Positions 1-9,129 of a DNA stretch of 64,000 bases are shown here, one piece after another (position 1 is the stretch's first letter; the number at the start of each line of letters is the position of its first letter). Source of the DNA: Henningerozyma blattae CBS 6284. Its lineage: Eukaryota; Ascomycota; Saccharomycetes; Saccharomycetales; Saccharomycetaceae. The notes under the pieces were generated by a model. That model saw nothing but the letters and a program-made list of their open reading frames with translations, ran no database searches and was not told the origin of the DNA. The translations under genes and the position numbers were made by a program. The stretch lies in NCBI RefSeq assembly GCF_000315915.1, contig NC_020192.1:310001-374000 (forward strand), read 5' to 3'.

Positions 1-704
1 GGGAAAGAGAAGCAAGAGTCTTTACCTTGTGGTTAAATTCCTTGGATGTAGATCCTCCAATTGTTTCTTTATTCGAAGATTTGAAAGATGGGCTGGTATT
101 ATTACAAGCTTATGAAAAAGTTATGCCTGGTGTCACTGATGAAAAACATATTAATAAAAAGAAGAATGCCGATGGCGAAGTTCCAAGATTTAAAGCTTTG
201 GAAAATACAAATTATGCTGTGGCTTTAGGGAAATCTCAAGGGTTTTCCTTGGTTGGTATTGAAGGTTCAGATATCGTAGATGGTAACAGATTATTAATAT
301 TAGGTTTAGTCTGGCAATTGATGAGAAAGAATATTAATTTGACCATGCAAAAATTATCTTCAAGTGGTCTAGATATGAATGATTCACAAATATTGAAATG
401 GGCACAAGACCAAGTCGCAAAAGGTGGCAAATCTTCTACAGTTAGATCATTCAAAGATGAATCTTTATCAAACGGTATTTTCTTATTGGATGTCTTGCAT
501 GGTATTGCTCCAGGTTATGTCAATTATGATTTAGTGGAACCTGGTAATACTGATGAAGAAAGATACGCAAATGCAAGACTAGCCATTTCTATTGCAAGAA
601 AATTGGGTGCACTGATCTGGTTGGTACCAGAAGATATCAACGAAGTTCGTTCAAGATTAATATTAACTTTCATTGCTTCATTAATGGCCTTGAATAGAAA
701 ATAA
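1..704 (+). CDS. SAC6: Fimbrin (actin-bundling protein), C-terminal part
   Basis: The frame is already open at base 3 and ends at TAA 702-704, so about 233 C-terminal residues are seen and the 5' part lies outside the window. The protein matches the second actin-binding half of fimbrin. Calponin-homology hallmarks visible include LWLNSLDVDPP, FSLVGIEGSDIVDGN, LKWAQDQV and LGALIWLVPEDINEV. Fimbrin cross-links actin filaments in cortical patches and cables and is needed for endocytosis. The end (IASLMALNRK) falls where yeast fimbrins end, so the 3' terminus is complete. S. cerevisiae SAC6 has an intron near its 5' end, which could not be seen here. Convergent with MIM2. Identification is near certain. 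Confidence 0.96.
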   Translation, partial: EREARVFTLWLNSLDVDPPIVSLFEDLKDGLVLLQAYEKVMPGVTDEKHINKKKNADGEVPRFKALENTNYAVALGKSQGFSLVGIEGSDIVDGNRLLILGLVWQLMRKNINLTMQKLSSSGLDMNDSQILKWAQDQVAKGGKSSTVRSFKDESLSNGIFLLDVLHGIAPGYVNYDLVEPGNTDEERYANARLAISIARKLGALIWLVPEDINEVRSRLILTFIASLMALNRK

Positions 705-1133
705 TCATGCTAACGCTTGCTATCGTTTGAAAAAAATAATAAAATGTTATAGCATAGACTTATTTTGTCTATCTTTGATCTACATCTGATCTTATCATGT
801 TTTTTTAAGGAATTATAACACTACTTAATAATTACATTAATAATACATTGAAAAAACAAGTAATAATACTTAACTTACTTTGTGATAATACTTCGTACAT
901 TTTTTTGAAATTCTTTATAATGTTTTTTTATACTACTTTGATGTCTCTCTATATTACGTATTTACATATGCAGTACTTGAAGATAAAAATGAGATAAATA
1001 TAGTCAAAATTTTTGCAGAAGTATGTATATTTTTTCCCTATTTTTTATATGCGAATGTATATATGTATATGCATGTGTTTATGAATGAGTTCAAGAATGT
1101 GATATCATGAATTTGAATAAATGATTTTCCAAA
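705..1133. other. Convergent 3' intergenic region SAC6/MIM2
   Basis: A 429-base AT-rich spacer between two gene 3' ends. It holds T-runs and TATATG/TATGTA steps around 1,020-1,075 of the kind used as yeast 3'-end efficiency elements. No gene seen. Confidence 0.6.
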
Positions 1134-1619
1134 TTAATCCCACAAATAGTTCATGACTCTTTGCCAGACCATTCTTGCTAATCTTCTACCAACCATTTTC
1201 CCCAATAGAGGTAGAACCACCCAATTTAACACAGTATGCAATTGATCTAATGATTCCTCCCATTGTAATTCTGCTTCTTTTAATTTCTGTTGTAAGGATA
1301 ATTTTCTTTCTTGCTCTACAAGATCTTCAGGATACTCATCCTCATCACCTTCCTCCTCTTCCTCATTTTCCTCTTCACTCTGGTCCTCTTGATTTTCCTG
1401 GTAATAGATATTTTCATTAGAAATTCGGTCATTATCTATTGAAGTAGAAGTACTATTATTTGATCTAGCAGTAGTAATGGTTCTATTACTATCTGAAGAA
1501 TCAACATTTTTTAAAAATGAATAAATATTATTATCTATATTTGAACGGGAGTCCTTACCGTTATTCGACAAGAAACGTTTTTCAAATTCATCAACTTTTT
1601 CAATAATATTACGGTTCAT
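1134..1619 (-). CDS. MIM2: Mitochondrial outer-membrane import protein Mim2, long form
   Basis: A 161-codon frame; the start chosen is ATG at 1617-1619, since the in-frame codon at 1631 is GTG. The C-terminal third carries the family signature: an acidic stretch (about residues 75-100), then LQWEESLDQLHTVLNWVVLP and a hydrophobic segment followed by basic GRRLARMVW. Mim2 works with Mim1 in the outer-membrane MIM complex that inserts alpha-helical proteins and helps TOM assembly. S. cerevisiae Mim2 is about 87 residues; this one has a roughly 75-residue Asn/Ser/Asp-rich N-terminal extension. MIM2 beside ICT1 is also the S. cerevisiae arrangement, which supports the call despite low overall complexity. 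Confidence 0.82.
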   Translation of the reverse strand: MNRNIIEKVDEFEKRFLSNNGKDSRSNIDNNIYSFLKNVDSSDSNRTITTARSNNSTSTSIDNDRISNENIYYQENQEDQSEEENEEEEEGDEDEYPEDLVEQERKLSLQQKLKEAELQWEESLDQLHTVLNWVVLPLLGKMVGRRLARMVWQRVMNYLWD

Positions 1620-2726
1620 AGTGATTAACACTTATTTCCTGATAGTAGCTTCACAGCAACTTTGGTATTCAAATGATTAATTTCTAGGTATATAGGTATC
1701 ACTTATAAAATCATATATTTTTTATTTTCTTACAAAGTGGCTTTTCTTAAACGAAATTGAAAGTTTCAACAAAATTCGGCTTTAGATTATAAGTCCAATT
1801 ACGGTAATATGGCCGAGATTCATTTGATGGGAAAAAAAATAAGAAACTTTTTATTTCACTATCATGAAAAACTGAAAAAAAAAAGCATATTAATTTGTTA
1901 TATATTTTTCCATGGCAACATAAACCAATCTTCTGCCAAAATATGATATTATTTACCATCAGTTAAGCTTGATATATGCTCATCAATTCAGATTTCAAAT
2001 TCTCATACCCTTAATTTAATGCCTATACTATTGACATGTCCAATAAATTTCTCAATTTGACCTATAGAAATCCCATGTGATTAGAGTACAGATTAATCAT
2101 TTAGCATTGCTGTCACTCACTCTTTAGCAATCTCTTATCTAGCTTACCCTAGAATCTATCTCAGCTAACGACCCGTTATCATAACATCTGGGTAAACACC
2201 AATTTAATTCCCCATGTGCTTTTAAAATATTATTTTGCATCTTATATCCGTGAATGCATTATAATCGGCCGATATAAATTGCAACTTCGGCCGAGTAGTT
2301 ACAGAAAAAGGAAACTATTTTAATTTTAAAACGGGCGGAAATTTCAGATGGAAAATTCCAAGAATTTCAACAATTCAAAATATCCGATTTGTAAACCAAT
2401 TTCACATGCGATGGCCACCCATTAAATTAAGCATATGTCTTAATGTATATATATATATTTTTTGATTTTGAGTCTGAGTCTGAGTCTAAGTTTGAATTTG
2501 ATTTTTATTTTTTTCTGTTAACTATCATTTAATTTATTTGGATATTTTTTTTATAAGTATACTCCAAATCTATTCAACAATCGTATCTCTAAATTTCTTT
2601 TTTGTGTATGCCAGTCAAACAACAACAACAAGTTTTAAGAAAACAATTAACAGCTATAATTTATACAAATAGCGTTCAACATATCAAATTAAATCAAAAA
2701 AGTAAGATGGAATTTTTCAATAGTTT
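1620..2726. promoter_or_regulatory. Divergent promoter region MIM2/ICT1
   Basis: An 1.1-kb region between two divergent starts. It contains two exact TCGGCCGA palindromes (listed separately), a TA run near 2,445, a short GAGTCT triplication near 2,470 and AT-rich leader sequence. A short upstream frame (2,707-2,730) overlaps the ICT1 start. No other gene seen. Confidence 0.6.
2265..2294. promoter_or_regulatory. Pair of TCGGCCGA palindromes flanking an AT spacer
   Basis: Identical 8-bp palindromes lie at 2265-2272 and 2287-2294, 22 bp apart (about two helical turns), with ATATAAATT between them. CGG/CCG inverted half-sites are typical of fungal Zn2Cys6 regulators. Which factor binds is not known. 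They lie about 435-460 bp upstream of ICT1 and 650 bp upstream of MIM2. Confidence 0.5.
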
Positions 2727-3992
2727 ATGAAATCACAATCAAATATCCAAACTTTGACAGATTTACAGTCAAAAGTCATGGACGATATTAGTATCAGTGG
2801 TACAATGGATAATTCTATGGCATTCAACGAAATAAATCAATGGCATTTCCATAATGCAAACGCTTCTACTATAAAAACACCCACTGTTTTGATTCATGGC
2901 TATGCAGCTTCTTCTATGGCGTACTATAAGACTTTTAGATATTTAACAGGATCTATCAAAGATTTATATACTATTGATTTACCTGGGTTTGGATTATCTG
3001 CATCTCCTAAAATTATCATCAATGATCATAATAGGAAAAAATCACAATTCGATATCAAATTAATTGATTCTAAGGATTCAAATAATAATAAATTTTCCAT
3101 ATCTAAGAAGAATTTAAAATTACTTGAAAACGGGAATATTGAAGATAAAGCTTTTATTTCTGCATTTGATGATTATTACATCGATAGAATAGAAAAATGG
3201 AGAAAATTTAATAATTTAGGGAAGATTAATGTTATTGGTCATTCGTTTGGTGGTTATATTTCATTTAAATATGCCATTAAATATCCAGATTCTATTGAAA
3301 ATTTATGTTTGGTTTCACCATTTGGTATGGAAAGTAACGTTTATTCTATTAATAATTATGATGATTGGAAAGAAAAGTTTTCAAATCCATCGTCAACTAG
3401 AACTAGCAGTGTTTCTAGCCTTGGAAGTAGCAATAGTATTCTCAATGATAGTGGTACAAAGATTTTCAAGACAAATTCTGACACAGATACCCAATTAGAA
3501 TTAGATTTAGTAGACCCAACTTCTAAATATTATTTTAGAGAGAAAGTAGTCCCTGGTGTTTTATTTAACAATCAATTCAACGTTTTAAAATGTATGGGCC
3601 CATTGGGTTCTAAATTAACTTGGAGTTTTATTTCGAGAAGATATGAACATATTGCTTCAGAAGCATATCAAAATTTTTTATTTAAATTATTTGCTACTGT
3701 ACCAAATGTTACAATTAATAATTTCTCAAATATGTTTACAAGAAATTTATTGGCTAAAGATCCAATCATGGATTCAATTAATAAATTACAATCTAAAAAA
3801 TTATTATTATTTTATGGGGAAAATGATTGGATGAATAAAGAAGCTGGATTTTTAATGGCAGAAAAATTAAATATTCTTAAGGGAGATTCAAAATATGCTA
3901 ATTGGATCGAAGTGCCAAATTCAGGCCATAATTTGATATTAGATGATCCAAAATTCTTTTCAAAAAACTTGATTGATTTTTTATCTAGCTAA
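2727..3992 (+). CDS. ICT1: Alpha/beta-hydrolase lipid acyltransferase, Ict1/Ecm18 type
   Basis: A 421-residue alpha/beta hydrolase of the CGI-58/Ict1 family. Seen: HGYAAS oxyanion-loop segment at residues 57-62, nucleophile elbow GHSFGG at 171-176, and an H-x4-D motif (GHNLILDD) near residue 400, which in this family goes with lysophosphatidic acid acyltransferase activity. S. cerevisiae Ict1 makes phosphatidic acid from lyso-PA and is linked to solvent tolerance; Ecm18 is its ohnolog and Cld1 a mitochondrial relative. The MIM2 and HRT3 neighbours favour ICT1. A Ser/Thr/Asn-rich insert (about 220-265) is lineage-specific. The N-terminus is about 18 residues shorter than in S. cerevisiae. A 7-codon upstream frame ends in an ATGA overlap with this start. 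Confidence 0.88.
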   Translation: MKSQSNIQTLTDLQSKVMDDISISGTMDNSMAFNEINQWHFHNANASTIKTPTVLIHGYAASSMAYYKTFRYLTGSIKDLYTIDLPGFGLSASPKIIINDHNRKKSQFDIKLIDSKDSNNNKFSISKKNLKLLENGNIEDKAFISAFDDYYIDRIEKWRKFNNLGKINVIGHSFGGYISFKYAIKYPDSIENLCLVSPFGMESNVYSINNYDDWKEKFSNPSSTRTSSVSSLGSSNSILNDSGTKIFKTNSDTDTQLELDLVDPTSKYYFREKVVPGVLFNNQFNVLKCMGPLGSKLTWSFISRRYEHIASEAYQNFLFKLFATVPNVTINNFSNMFTRNLLAKDPIMDSINKLQSKKLLLFYGENDWMNKEAGFLMAEKLNILKGDSKYANWIEVPNSGHNLILDDPKFFSKNLIDFLSS

Positions 3993-4445
3993 TATCCTTA
4001 TCATACTATATTCCGTCATTTATATACACTTATACATTCATACACACGCATCTATACTATTCATATTTTAAGATATTCACATTTTAAAGTCAAATTATGT
4101 CTTTTTTTACACTCTAGACTATTTAATTTTCTTAGATAAAATTTCCGATACTGATGATATAAAATGAGATTAAGAAAATTTAAAAAGTATTTTAAGGATT
4201 TCCTTAAAAATATAGCAAAAATACATTCTTCATAAAGCATACAATCAAACAAAAATAATACAAAATTGTCTGTTGCACTATTGTATTATTCCTCTCTTTT
4301 TTTTTATTTGCTTAGAAATCACTTTCCATCCAATAAACTTTTACCTAAATGAATGGGTAATAAGTTTGATTCATTTTTTGGTAAAAAAAATAAATTGTTT
4401 AAAGATAAATAAAATAAATAAAATATTTTATTAAAAAACTCAATA
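3993..4445. other. ICT1 3' region and HRT3 promoter
   Basis: A 453-base AT-rich spacer between tandem genes, with a T9 run near 4,297 and AAATA-type direct repeats at about 4,405-4,430 just before HRT3. CHA4, which lies between HRT3 and ICT1 in S. cerevisiae, is absent and no remnant of it is recognisable. Confidence 0.55.
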
Positions 4446-5504
4446 ATGGTAGTAGATGATACACTTAAGCCAATTGATATAAACCAATTAGTAGATAAAG
4501 TCTCTGAAGCTATTAAGATATGGGAAAAAGGTGTTGACAAAGAAAAAAATGGATCTATGACAGATGCTATCAGATATTATAGACAGGCTTTAAAGATAGA
4601 TTCAAATGTAGAAAGAAATTATAGAGAAAAATTACATGAAGAATTTGAAGAACACAAACGATTAAATGAATTAAAAAATTTAAAATTAAATGATACAAAT
4701 GATAAGGAAAATATAGAGACAAATGATAATCATGAAGACACTAAGGAATTAGAGTTACCATGCTGGATTTTAGATATGTTACCTGATTATCTTTTATCAC
4801 ATATTGTAAAACAAGTTGTACTGTTATCAGGTCAATCATGGTTAAATTTATCATTAAGTTGTAAAAAATTCAATGAATTATGCTTTCATGATACTTTACC
4901 TTATAAAACATTTGCCAATCTAATTTATCCTAAACAAAATTATTCTTTTGGATCCGTTGATAAAGATTATGCAGAAGAGTTTAATAGGAAAGAAGTTTGG
5001 ACGGAAGAACCTATTCAAATGCTAAAGGATAGGCCATATATCAAATTTAACGGATTATATATAAGTACTGTCAATTATTTAAGACATGGTGCTAATCCTG
5101 AAGGTTCATCTTCATTATTAAATCCGATTATGATGATCACATATTATCGATATTTTAGATTCTATCCAGATGGGTTGTGTCTTAGACTTTTAACTACAGA
5201 TGAGCCCAAGACGGTAGTTAAAAATTTTGAACTAGGCAACGCACATCCAAAATGTGAGGTATGTGATTGGAGCTTTTCATTGGGGGACAAGAAAGGTATT
5301 CTAACTGTAATGAGAGAAGGGGGTAGGTATCAATTCCGAGAATATTTCACTATTCGAAACCATGGGAAAAAAAGATTCCACAAATTTAAATGGATTGAAT
5401 CCCTAGTTCTTGACGGTGAACATGATCCAGTCAATTGTGACATTAGTAAAGAGAAACCTTTTTTCTTTTCCCGAGTAAAATCCTACGAGAAATACACTTT
5501 TTAA
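4446..5504 (+). CDS. HRT3: F-box protein of an SCF ubiquitin ligase (Hrt3)
   Basis: A 352-residue protein (S. cerevisiae Hrt3 about 344). The N-terminal 70 residues form a MIT/TPR-like helical segment (WEKGVDKEKNGSMTDAIRYY). An F-box-like region follows at about 100-155 (LPDYLLSHIVKQVV, then LSLSCKKFNELC), then a conserved C-terminal beta-rich domain with ITYYRYFRFYPDG and WSFSLGDKKG, typical of the FBXO9/Hrt3 family. The F-box docks substrates to Skp1/Cdc53. The YLR097C-equivalent position next to ICT1 matches S. cerevisiae order. Start is the first ATG after an A-rich leader. Confidence 0.92.
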   Translation: MVVDDTLKPIDINQLVDKVSEAIKIWEKGVDKEKNGSMTDAIRYYRQALKIDSNVERNYREKLHEEFEEHKRLNELKNLKLNDTNDKENIETNDNHEDTKELELPCWILDMLPDYLLSHIVKQVVLLSGQSWLNLSLSCKKFNELCFHDTLPYKTFANLIYPKQNYSFGSVDKDYAEEFNRKEVWTEEPIQMLKDRPYIKFNGLYISTVNYLRHGANPEGSSSLLNPIMMITYYRYFRFYPDGLCLRLLTTDEPKTVVKNFELGNAHPKCEVCDWSFSLGDKKGILTVMREGGRYQFREYFTIRNHGKKRFHKFKWIESLVLDGEHDPVNCDISKEKPFFFSRVKSYEKYTF

Positions 5505-5957
5505 TACAATTGACTATACCAACTAGCTCACTCTTTCGTCTCGTTACATACACTTTTATCACCACTGTATTGTTAAATGTGTAAGCAAGAACTAGTATAT
5601 TATTATTTTCTGACGCTACCATTTGTGACGTTCCCGGTTTTTCTTTCGGCACATTCTGGCTTTCTTACTTTAGGGGTCATTCCAGCATGGTCTTTAGAGG
5701 TCCGCTAATTTGATAAAATTTCAATGAAAGTTTCAATACTTTGTAGGCGAATAATAATTCTAAACGAGTATATTTTTATATACTCAAGTTTCTCCAATTG
5801 GAATTAAATAGAAACGTTAAATAAAGAAAATAACTGTCAATACAGTAATACTTTTTTTTTTTAATTTTTTGCTTTGCAGAGTTTGCCTATTTTTTGTCTA
5901 TTAAAGGCTTAATCAGTTTAAATATTCTTCCCAGAGAAAAACAGGGTTTTTCAATCA

Positions 5958-5988
<31 letters not shown>

Positions 5989-6069
5989 AGATATTCAGCA
6001 ACAAAGAAAGATATAAAAAAAATCGTATTTATTTTTTGTATCTGAGAGGTTTTCAGTCGTAGAGATAAT
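5505..6069. promoter_or_regulatory. HRT3 3' region and NYV1 promoter
   Basis: A 565-base spacer. It holds a poly(T) tract near 5,850 and a perfect (TA)12 microsatellite at 5959-5982, about 90 bp upstream of NYV1. No gene seen. Confidence 0.6.
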
Positions 6070-6819
6070 ATGAAAAGGTTTAATGTGTCGTATGTGGAAG
6101 TTACGAAGAATAATGAGACCTTAGCTGCTTATTTCCATCAATTTGGTAAAGATGACTTATTGAATCCACAATCGTACAGCTCGATTAGTTCAAATATCGT
6201 TAGCTCTAAAGTATTCCACAAATTAATTATGGAATTTGTACTGACCAAAGTGGTTCCTACACAGGGGAATAAAGTCACCAAAGTTAGTTTGGACATGATA
6301 GATGGGTTTGATTGTTATTACACTACGTCTAATAAAGGACTCGTTTACATTTGTTTTACAAGATTAGACGTACCCAAGATACTGCCAATACGGCTACTGT
6401 GTGATCTAAAAAATGGTGATGAGTATGATGCTGCACTAGACAACACAACAGATTCTAAACTAAACGATAATATAGAGTCTATTTTGAATGAATTCCATAG
6501 TGAATTATTATCCATTAGAGATGAAAATAACCAAAACAACACATCATCACATCAAACTGCAAAGAATGCGGAGGAAGATTTACAACAAATCATTACGATA
6601 ATGAACGATAATATAGATAAGTTTTTACAAAGACAAGAACGAATATCATTATTAGTTGACAAGACATCTAAATTAAATAATAGTTCGAATGTTTTTAAAC
6701 AAAGAGCCAACAAAGTTAAAAGACAAATGTGGTACAATAAATTCAAAAGTTGGGCTTCCCTATTGCTAATAGTTACAATTCTAGTCTTTGTCATTGGTAT
6801 ATTTTTGTATAAGTCTTGA
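6070..6819 (+). CDS. NYV1: Vacuolar R-SNARE Nyv1
   Basis: A 249-residue tail-anchored SNARE. The N-terminal longin domain opens with MKRFNVSYVEV and contains GNKVTKVSLDMIDGFDCYY, both close to S. cerevisiae Nyv1. The R-SNARE heptad region runs from about residue 170 to 225, with the zero-layer Arg in FLQRQERISLLVDKTSKL, and is followed by a C-terminal membrane anchor (about 230-247). Nyv1 is the R-SNARE of homotypic vacuole fusion, pairing with Vam3, Vti1 and Vam7. As I recall it, the S. cerevisiae gene carries an intron; here the frame is uninterrupted. Convergent with DPB4. Confidence 0.95.
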   Translation: MKRFNVSYVEVTKNNETLAAYFHQFGKDDLLNPQSYSSISSNIVSSKVFHKLIMEFVLTKVVPTQGNKVTKVSLDMIDGFDCYYTTSNKGLVYICFTRLDVPKILPIRLLCDLKNGDEYDAALDNTTDSKLNDNIESILNEFHSELLSIRDENNQNNTSSHQTAKNAEEDLQQIITIMNDNIDKFLQRQERISLLVDKTSKLNNSSNVFKQRANKVKRQMWYNKFKSWASLLLIVTILVFVIGIFLYKS

Positions 6820-7349
6820 TAAAGATAAAACTTAAAAAATATATTCTTATTCATATGCGAACCTGCATCAATTTTATGGTATTTCTATTTTAGTAATGCT
6901 TTTTTTGGTGAAAGGTGATGCAAAGTGTCAACACATTGGTCATATTTTTTTTTTCAGATTTTTTTTTATTTGTTTCATTTTTTCTTATAGTTTTGTTTCT
7001 ACGGTCTCTATATATGTTCTATTTAAGAGAACTTCATTATTATTCCTATCAGTTTGATAATGAAATATCTATTTAGAAGAAATACTAACCACCATTTAAA
7101 TATGCCTATGATTTATTTGTTTTCATAATAAATGTTCTATCATACAATATACTATAAAATATTCATCCGCTCCAAAGTTCAAGTTATATTATATTAGATA
7201 GATGAATATAATACTCATGTATTTATCAGTCTCTATTATGTAATTGAAGACAAAATATAACCATACCCCAATATTTATACAAACAGCTGTAAAAAGTTTA
7301 CAGTTAATATCATTCTACAAAAAATGTAAGTCCCATATTTTTTTTTTCG
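6820..7349. other. Convergent 3' region NYV1/DPB4
   Basis: A 530-base AT-rich spacer between two 3' ends, with T9 runs near 6,945 and 6,960. No gene seen. Confidence 0.55.
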
Positions 7350-8399
7350 TTAAGTACTCTCTTTTACGTCATCTGCTGTAGTAGCAGGCGTTGTTGTGAC
7401 AGTTTCTTCAGAAACTGATTCTGTAATTGTTGTTGTCTCACCTTCTTTAACAGGATCTTCTGACATTAGAACATCACCATCTTTATCAGCATTTACCGTA
7501 GTTGGATTAACAATTGATTCAGTAGTAGTTGGGTTAACTGAAGAAACTTCAGTCTGATTGGTGACATTTGGAGATTGTAGTACCGTACTATCAGAGTTAG
7601 CAGAACTACTAATTGGTAAATTTTGTGCAGTAGTAGGTTCAGTTGGTGGTATACTATTTGAAATGAGTTGTTGGTTGGGACTAACTCCAAGAACGTTTGT
7701 GGATTGACTTGTTTGAACTTCTGGGAATATTTGTACTTGGGTTGGCTCTGTGCTCATTGGCGTACTTCTATTTGATTGAAAATTAGGAATAGAATTATCA
7801 GTACGTTGCTTTTTGGAAGACTGATCAGCGCCTTCCTCATTTATATCATAATCATCATTTTCTTCATCATCACTTGATCCACTATCTTTATCCTTTCTTT
7901 TATCACTAGAGCTTGTGCCATGTAATCGCTTATATTCTTTCTTTAATAAGAGAGCATTCTGATATTCTTGCAACCTTTCACTAACGATACCCTTTAGACC
8001 AGGATGGCCAATGGCATCTAAGGCATTTAAAATATCATCTGGGTTACATGTTTTTCTGTATTGATCTTTTGCTATTTCTCTTGCAAATAATAATAAATGA
8101 TTTACAAATACAGTAGAACTTCTCTGTAATGCTAAACCTGCATCTTTGCTAACTAAAATTTTATTGGAATTTTCTTCAACAATATTATCATTATTGATGT
8201 CTGCATCATCACCTATTTCATTATCATTCAAATCTTCTGATATTTGCTCAGCAGTTGAGCTAAAAGTAGACTTAGCAATATTGACTACTGAACTTCTAGG
8301 AAATAGCAAATCTTGAATAGTGATATTTTCTTGTTCTTTGACATATGATGTGGTAGGATAATTCCCTTGAGCATCCTTTCTCCAACCTTTTGGTGGCAT
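7350..8399 (-). CDS. DPB4: Histone-fold subunit of DNA polymerase epsilon (Dpb4)
   Basis: The start is set at ATG 8397-8399 because the protein from there (MPPKGWRKDAQGNYPTTSYV) is almost identical to S. cerevisiae Dpb4; the open frame further upstream encodes no conserved residues. 349 residues against about 196 in S. cerevisiae. The histone fold (about 22-145) contains ITIQDLLFPRSSVVNIAK, LALQRSSTVFVNHLLLFARE and NPDDILNALDAIGHPGLKG, and carries a roughly 35-residue acidic insert. The rest is a Thr/Ser/Asn/Gln-rich low-complexity tail. Dpb4 pairs with Dpb3 in Pol epsilon and with Dls1 in the ISW2 remodeller. Divergent from TRM1, as in S. cerevisiae. Confidence 0.95.
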   Translation of the reverse strand: MPPKGWRKDAQGNYPTTSYVKEQENITIQDLLFPRSSVVNIAKSTFSSTAEQISEDLNDNEIGDDADINNDNIVEENSNKILVSKDAGLALQRSSTVFVNHLLLFAREIAKDQYRKTCNPDDILNALDAIGHPGLKGIVSERLQEYQNALLLKKEYKRLHGTSSSDKRKDKDSGSSDDEENDDYDINEEGADQSSKKQRTDNSIPNFQSNRSTPMSTEPTQVQIFPEVQTSQSTNVLGVSPNQQLISNSIPPTEPTTAQNLPISSSANSDSTVLQSPNVTNQTEVSSVNPTTTESIVNPTTVNADKDGDVLMSEDPVKEGETTTITESVSEETVTTTPATTADDVKEST

Positions 8400-9129
8400 T
8401 TTTCTTAATGAAAACTTTGGCAAAATAATATAAATATCTAATTTAGTGATGCTACGTTCAATAAATAATACAATTAGAATCCAATATTGAACTTGAAACA
8501 ATATTAGTACATTTATTTTTTTACTTTTTTCAATATTGGATTTCTCTAAATAACAAAAAAATTCGATGTGCTTTTTAATTTTTCATTAAATAAGTACATC
8601 GCGCTTTGAAGAAAAGCAATGAAAAAGAATTAATTTTAAAGATGCATTTGTACAAATAGAAACACTATATGCTATAGGTTTATTTTATTTTTAAGTGTCC
8701 CGATAGTTTACAAATGCTAGATAACTTTTTTCATCATAGTTTTTACAATTTTTTTTAATTTTTTTTATTTTATTTTAAATTTTAACTATCATAGATATGG
8801 CTTTATTATCTATAAGAATTTATAAAATTAAACTTAAGCAAAGGTTATTAGGACTTAATATCGTTACTATAAAATTAATTTGTTAGATTAGCTAGAAGCA
8901 TTCTTATTAGTTTTCTTAAACATTTTTTGATTATTTTTGTTGAAAGGCACGTGATCGCATCGAATTTTCACAAAAGTCAACAAATGTAAATAGTGAAAAA
9001 AAAAAAGTTTCAGAAAAATCTGATTCTACTGAACGATGAGCATAATTTATCTAAAACATTTTTCTTTTATAAAACTTATCTCTTGAACTAGTCAAAAAAA
9101 TTTGGTAACAAAAAAAGTATTCACTACAA
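8400..9129. promoter_or_regulatory. Divergent promoter DPB4/TRM1 with a CACGTG site
   Basis: A 730-base AT-rich region. A CACGTG E-box (Cbf1/Pho4/Tye7-type) lies at 8948-8953, about 177 bp upstream of TRM1. T-rich tracts at 8,750-8,780. An in-frame stop (9106-9108) precedes the TRM1 ATG. No gene seen. Confidence 0.6.

Noticed and set aside
8400..8501. 34-residue N-terminal extension of DPB4
   Set aside because: Hydrophobic, not conserved, and MPPKGW is the known family start.
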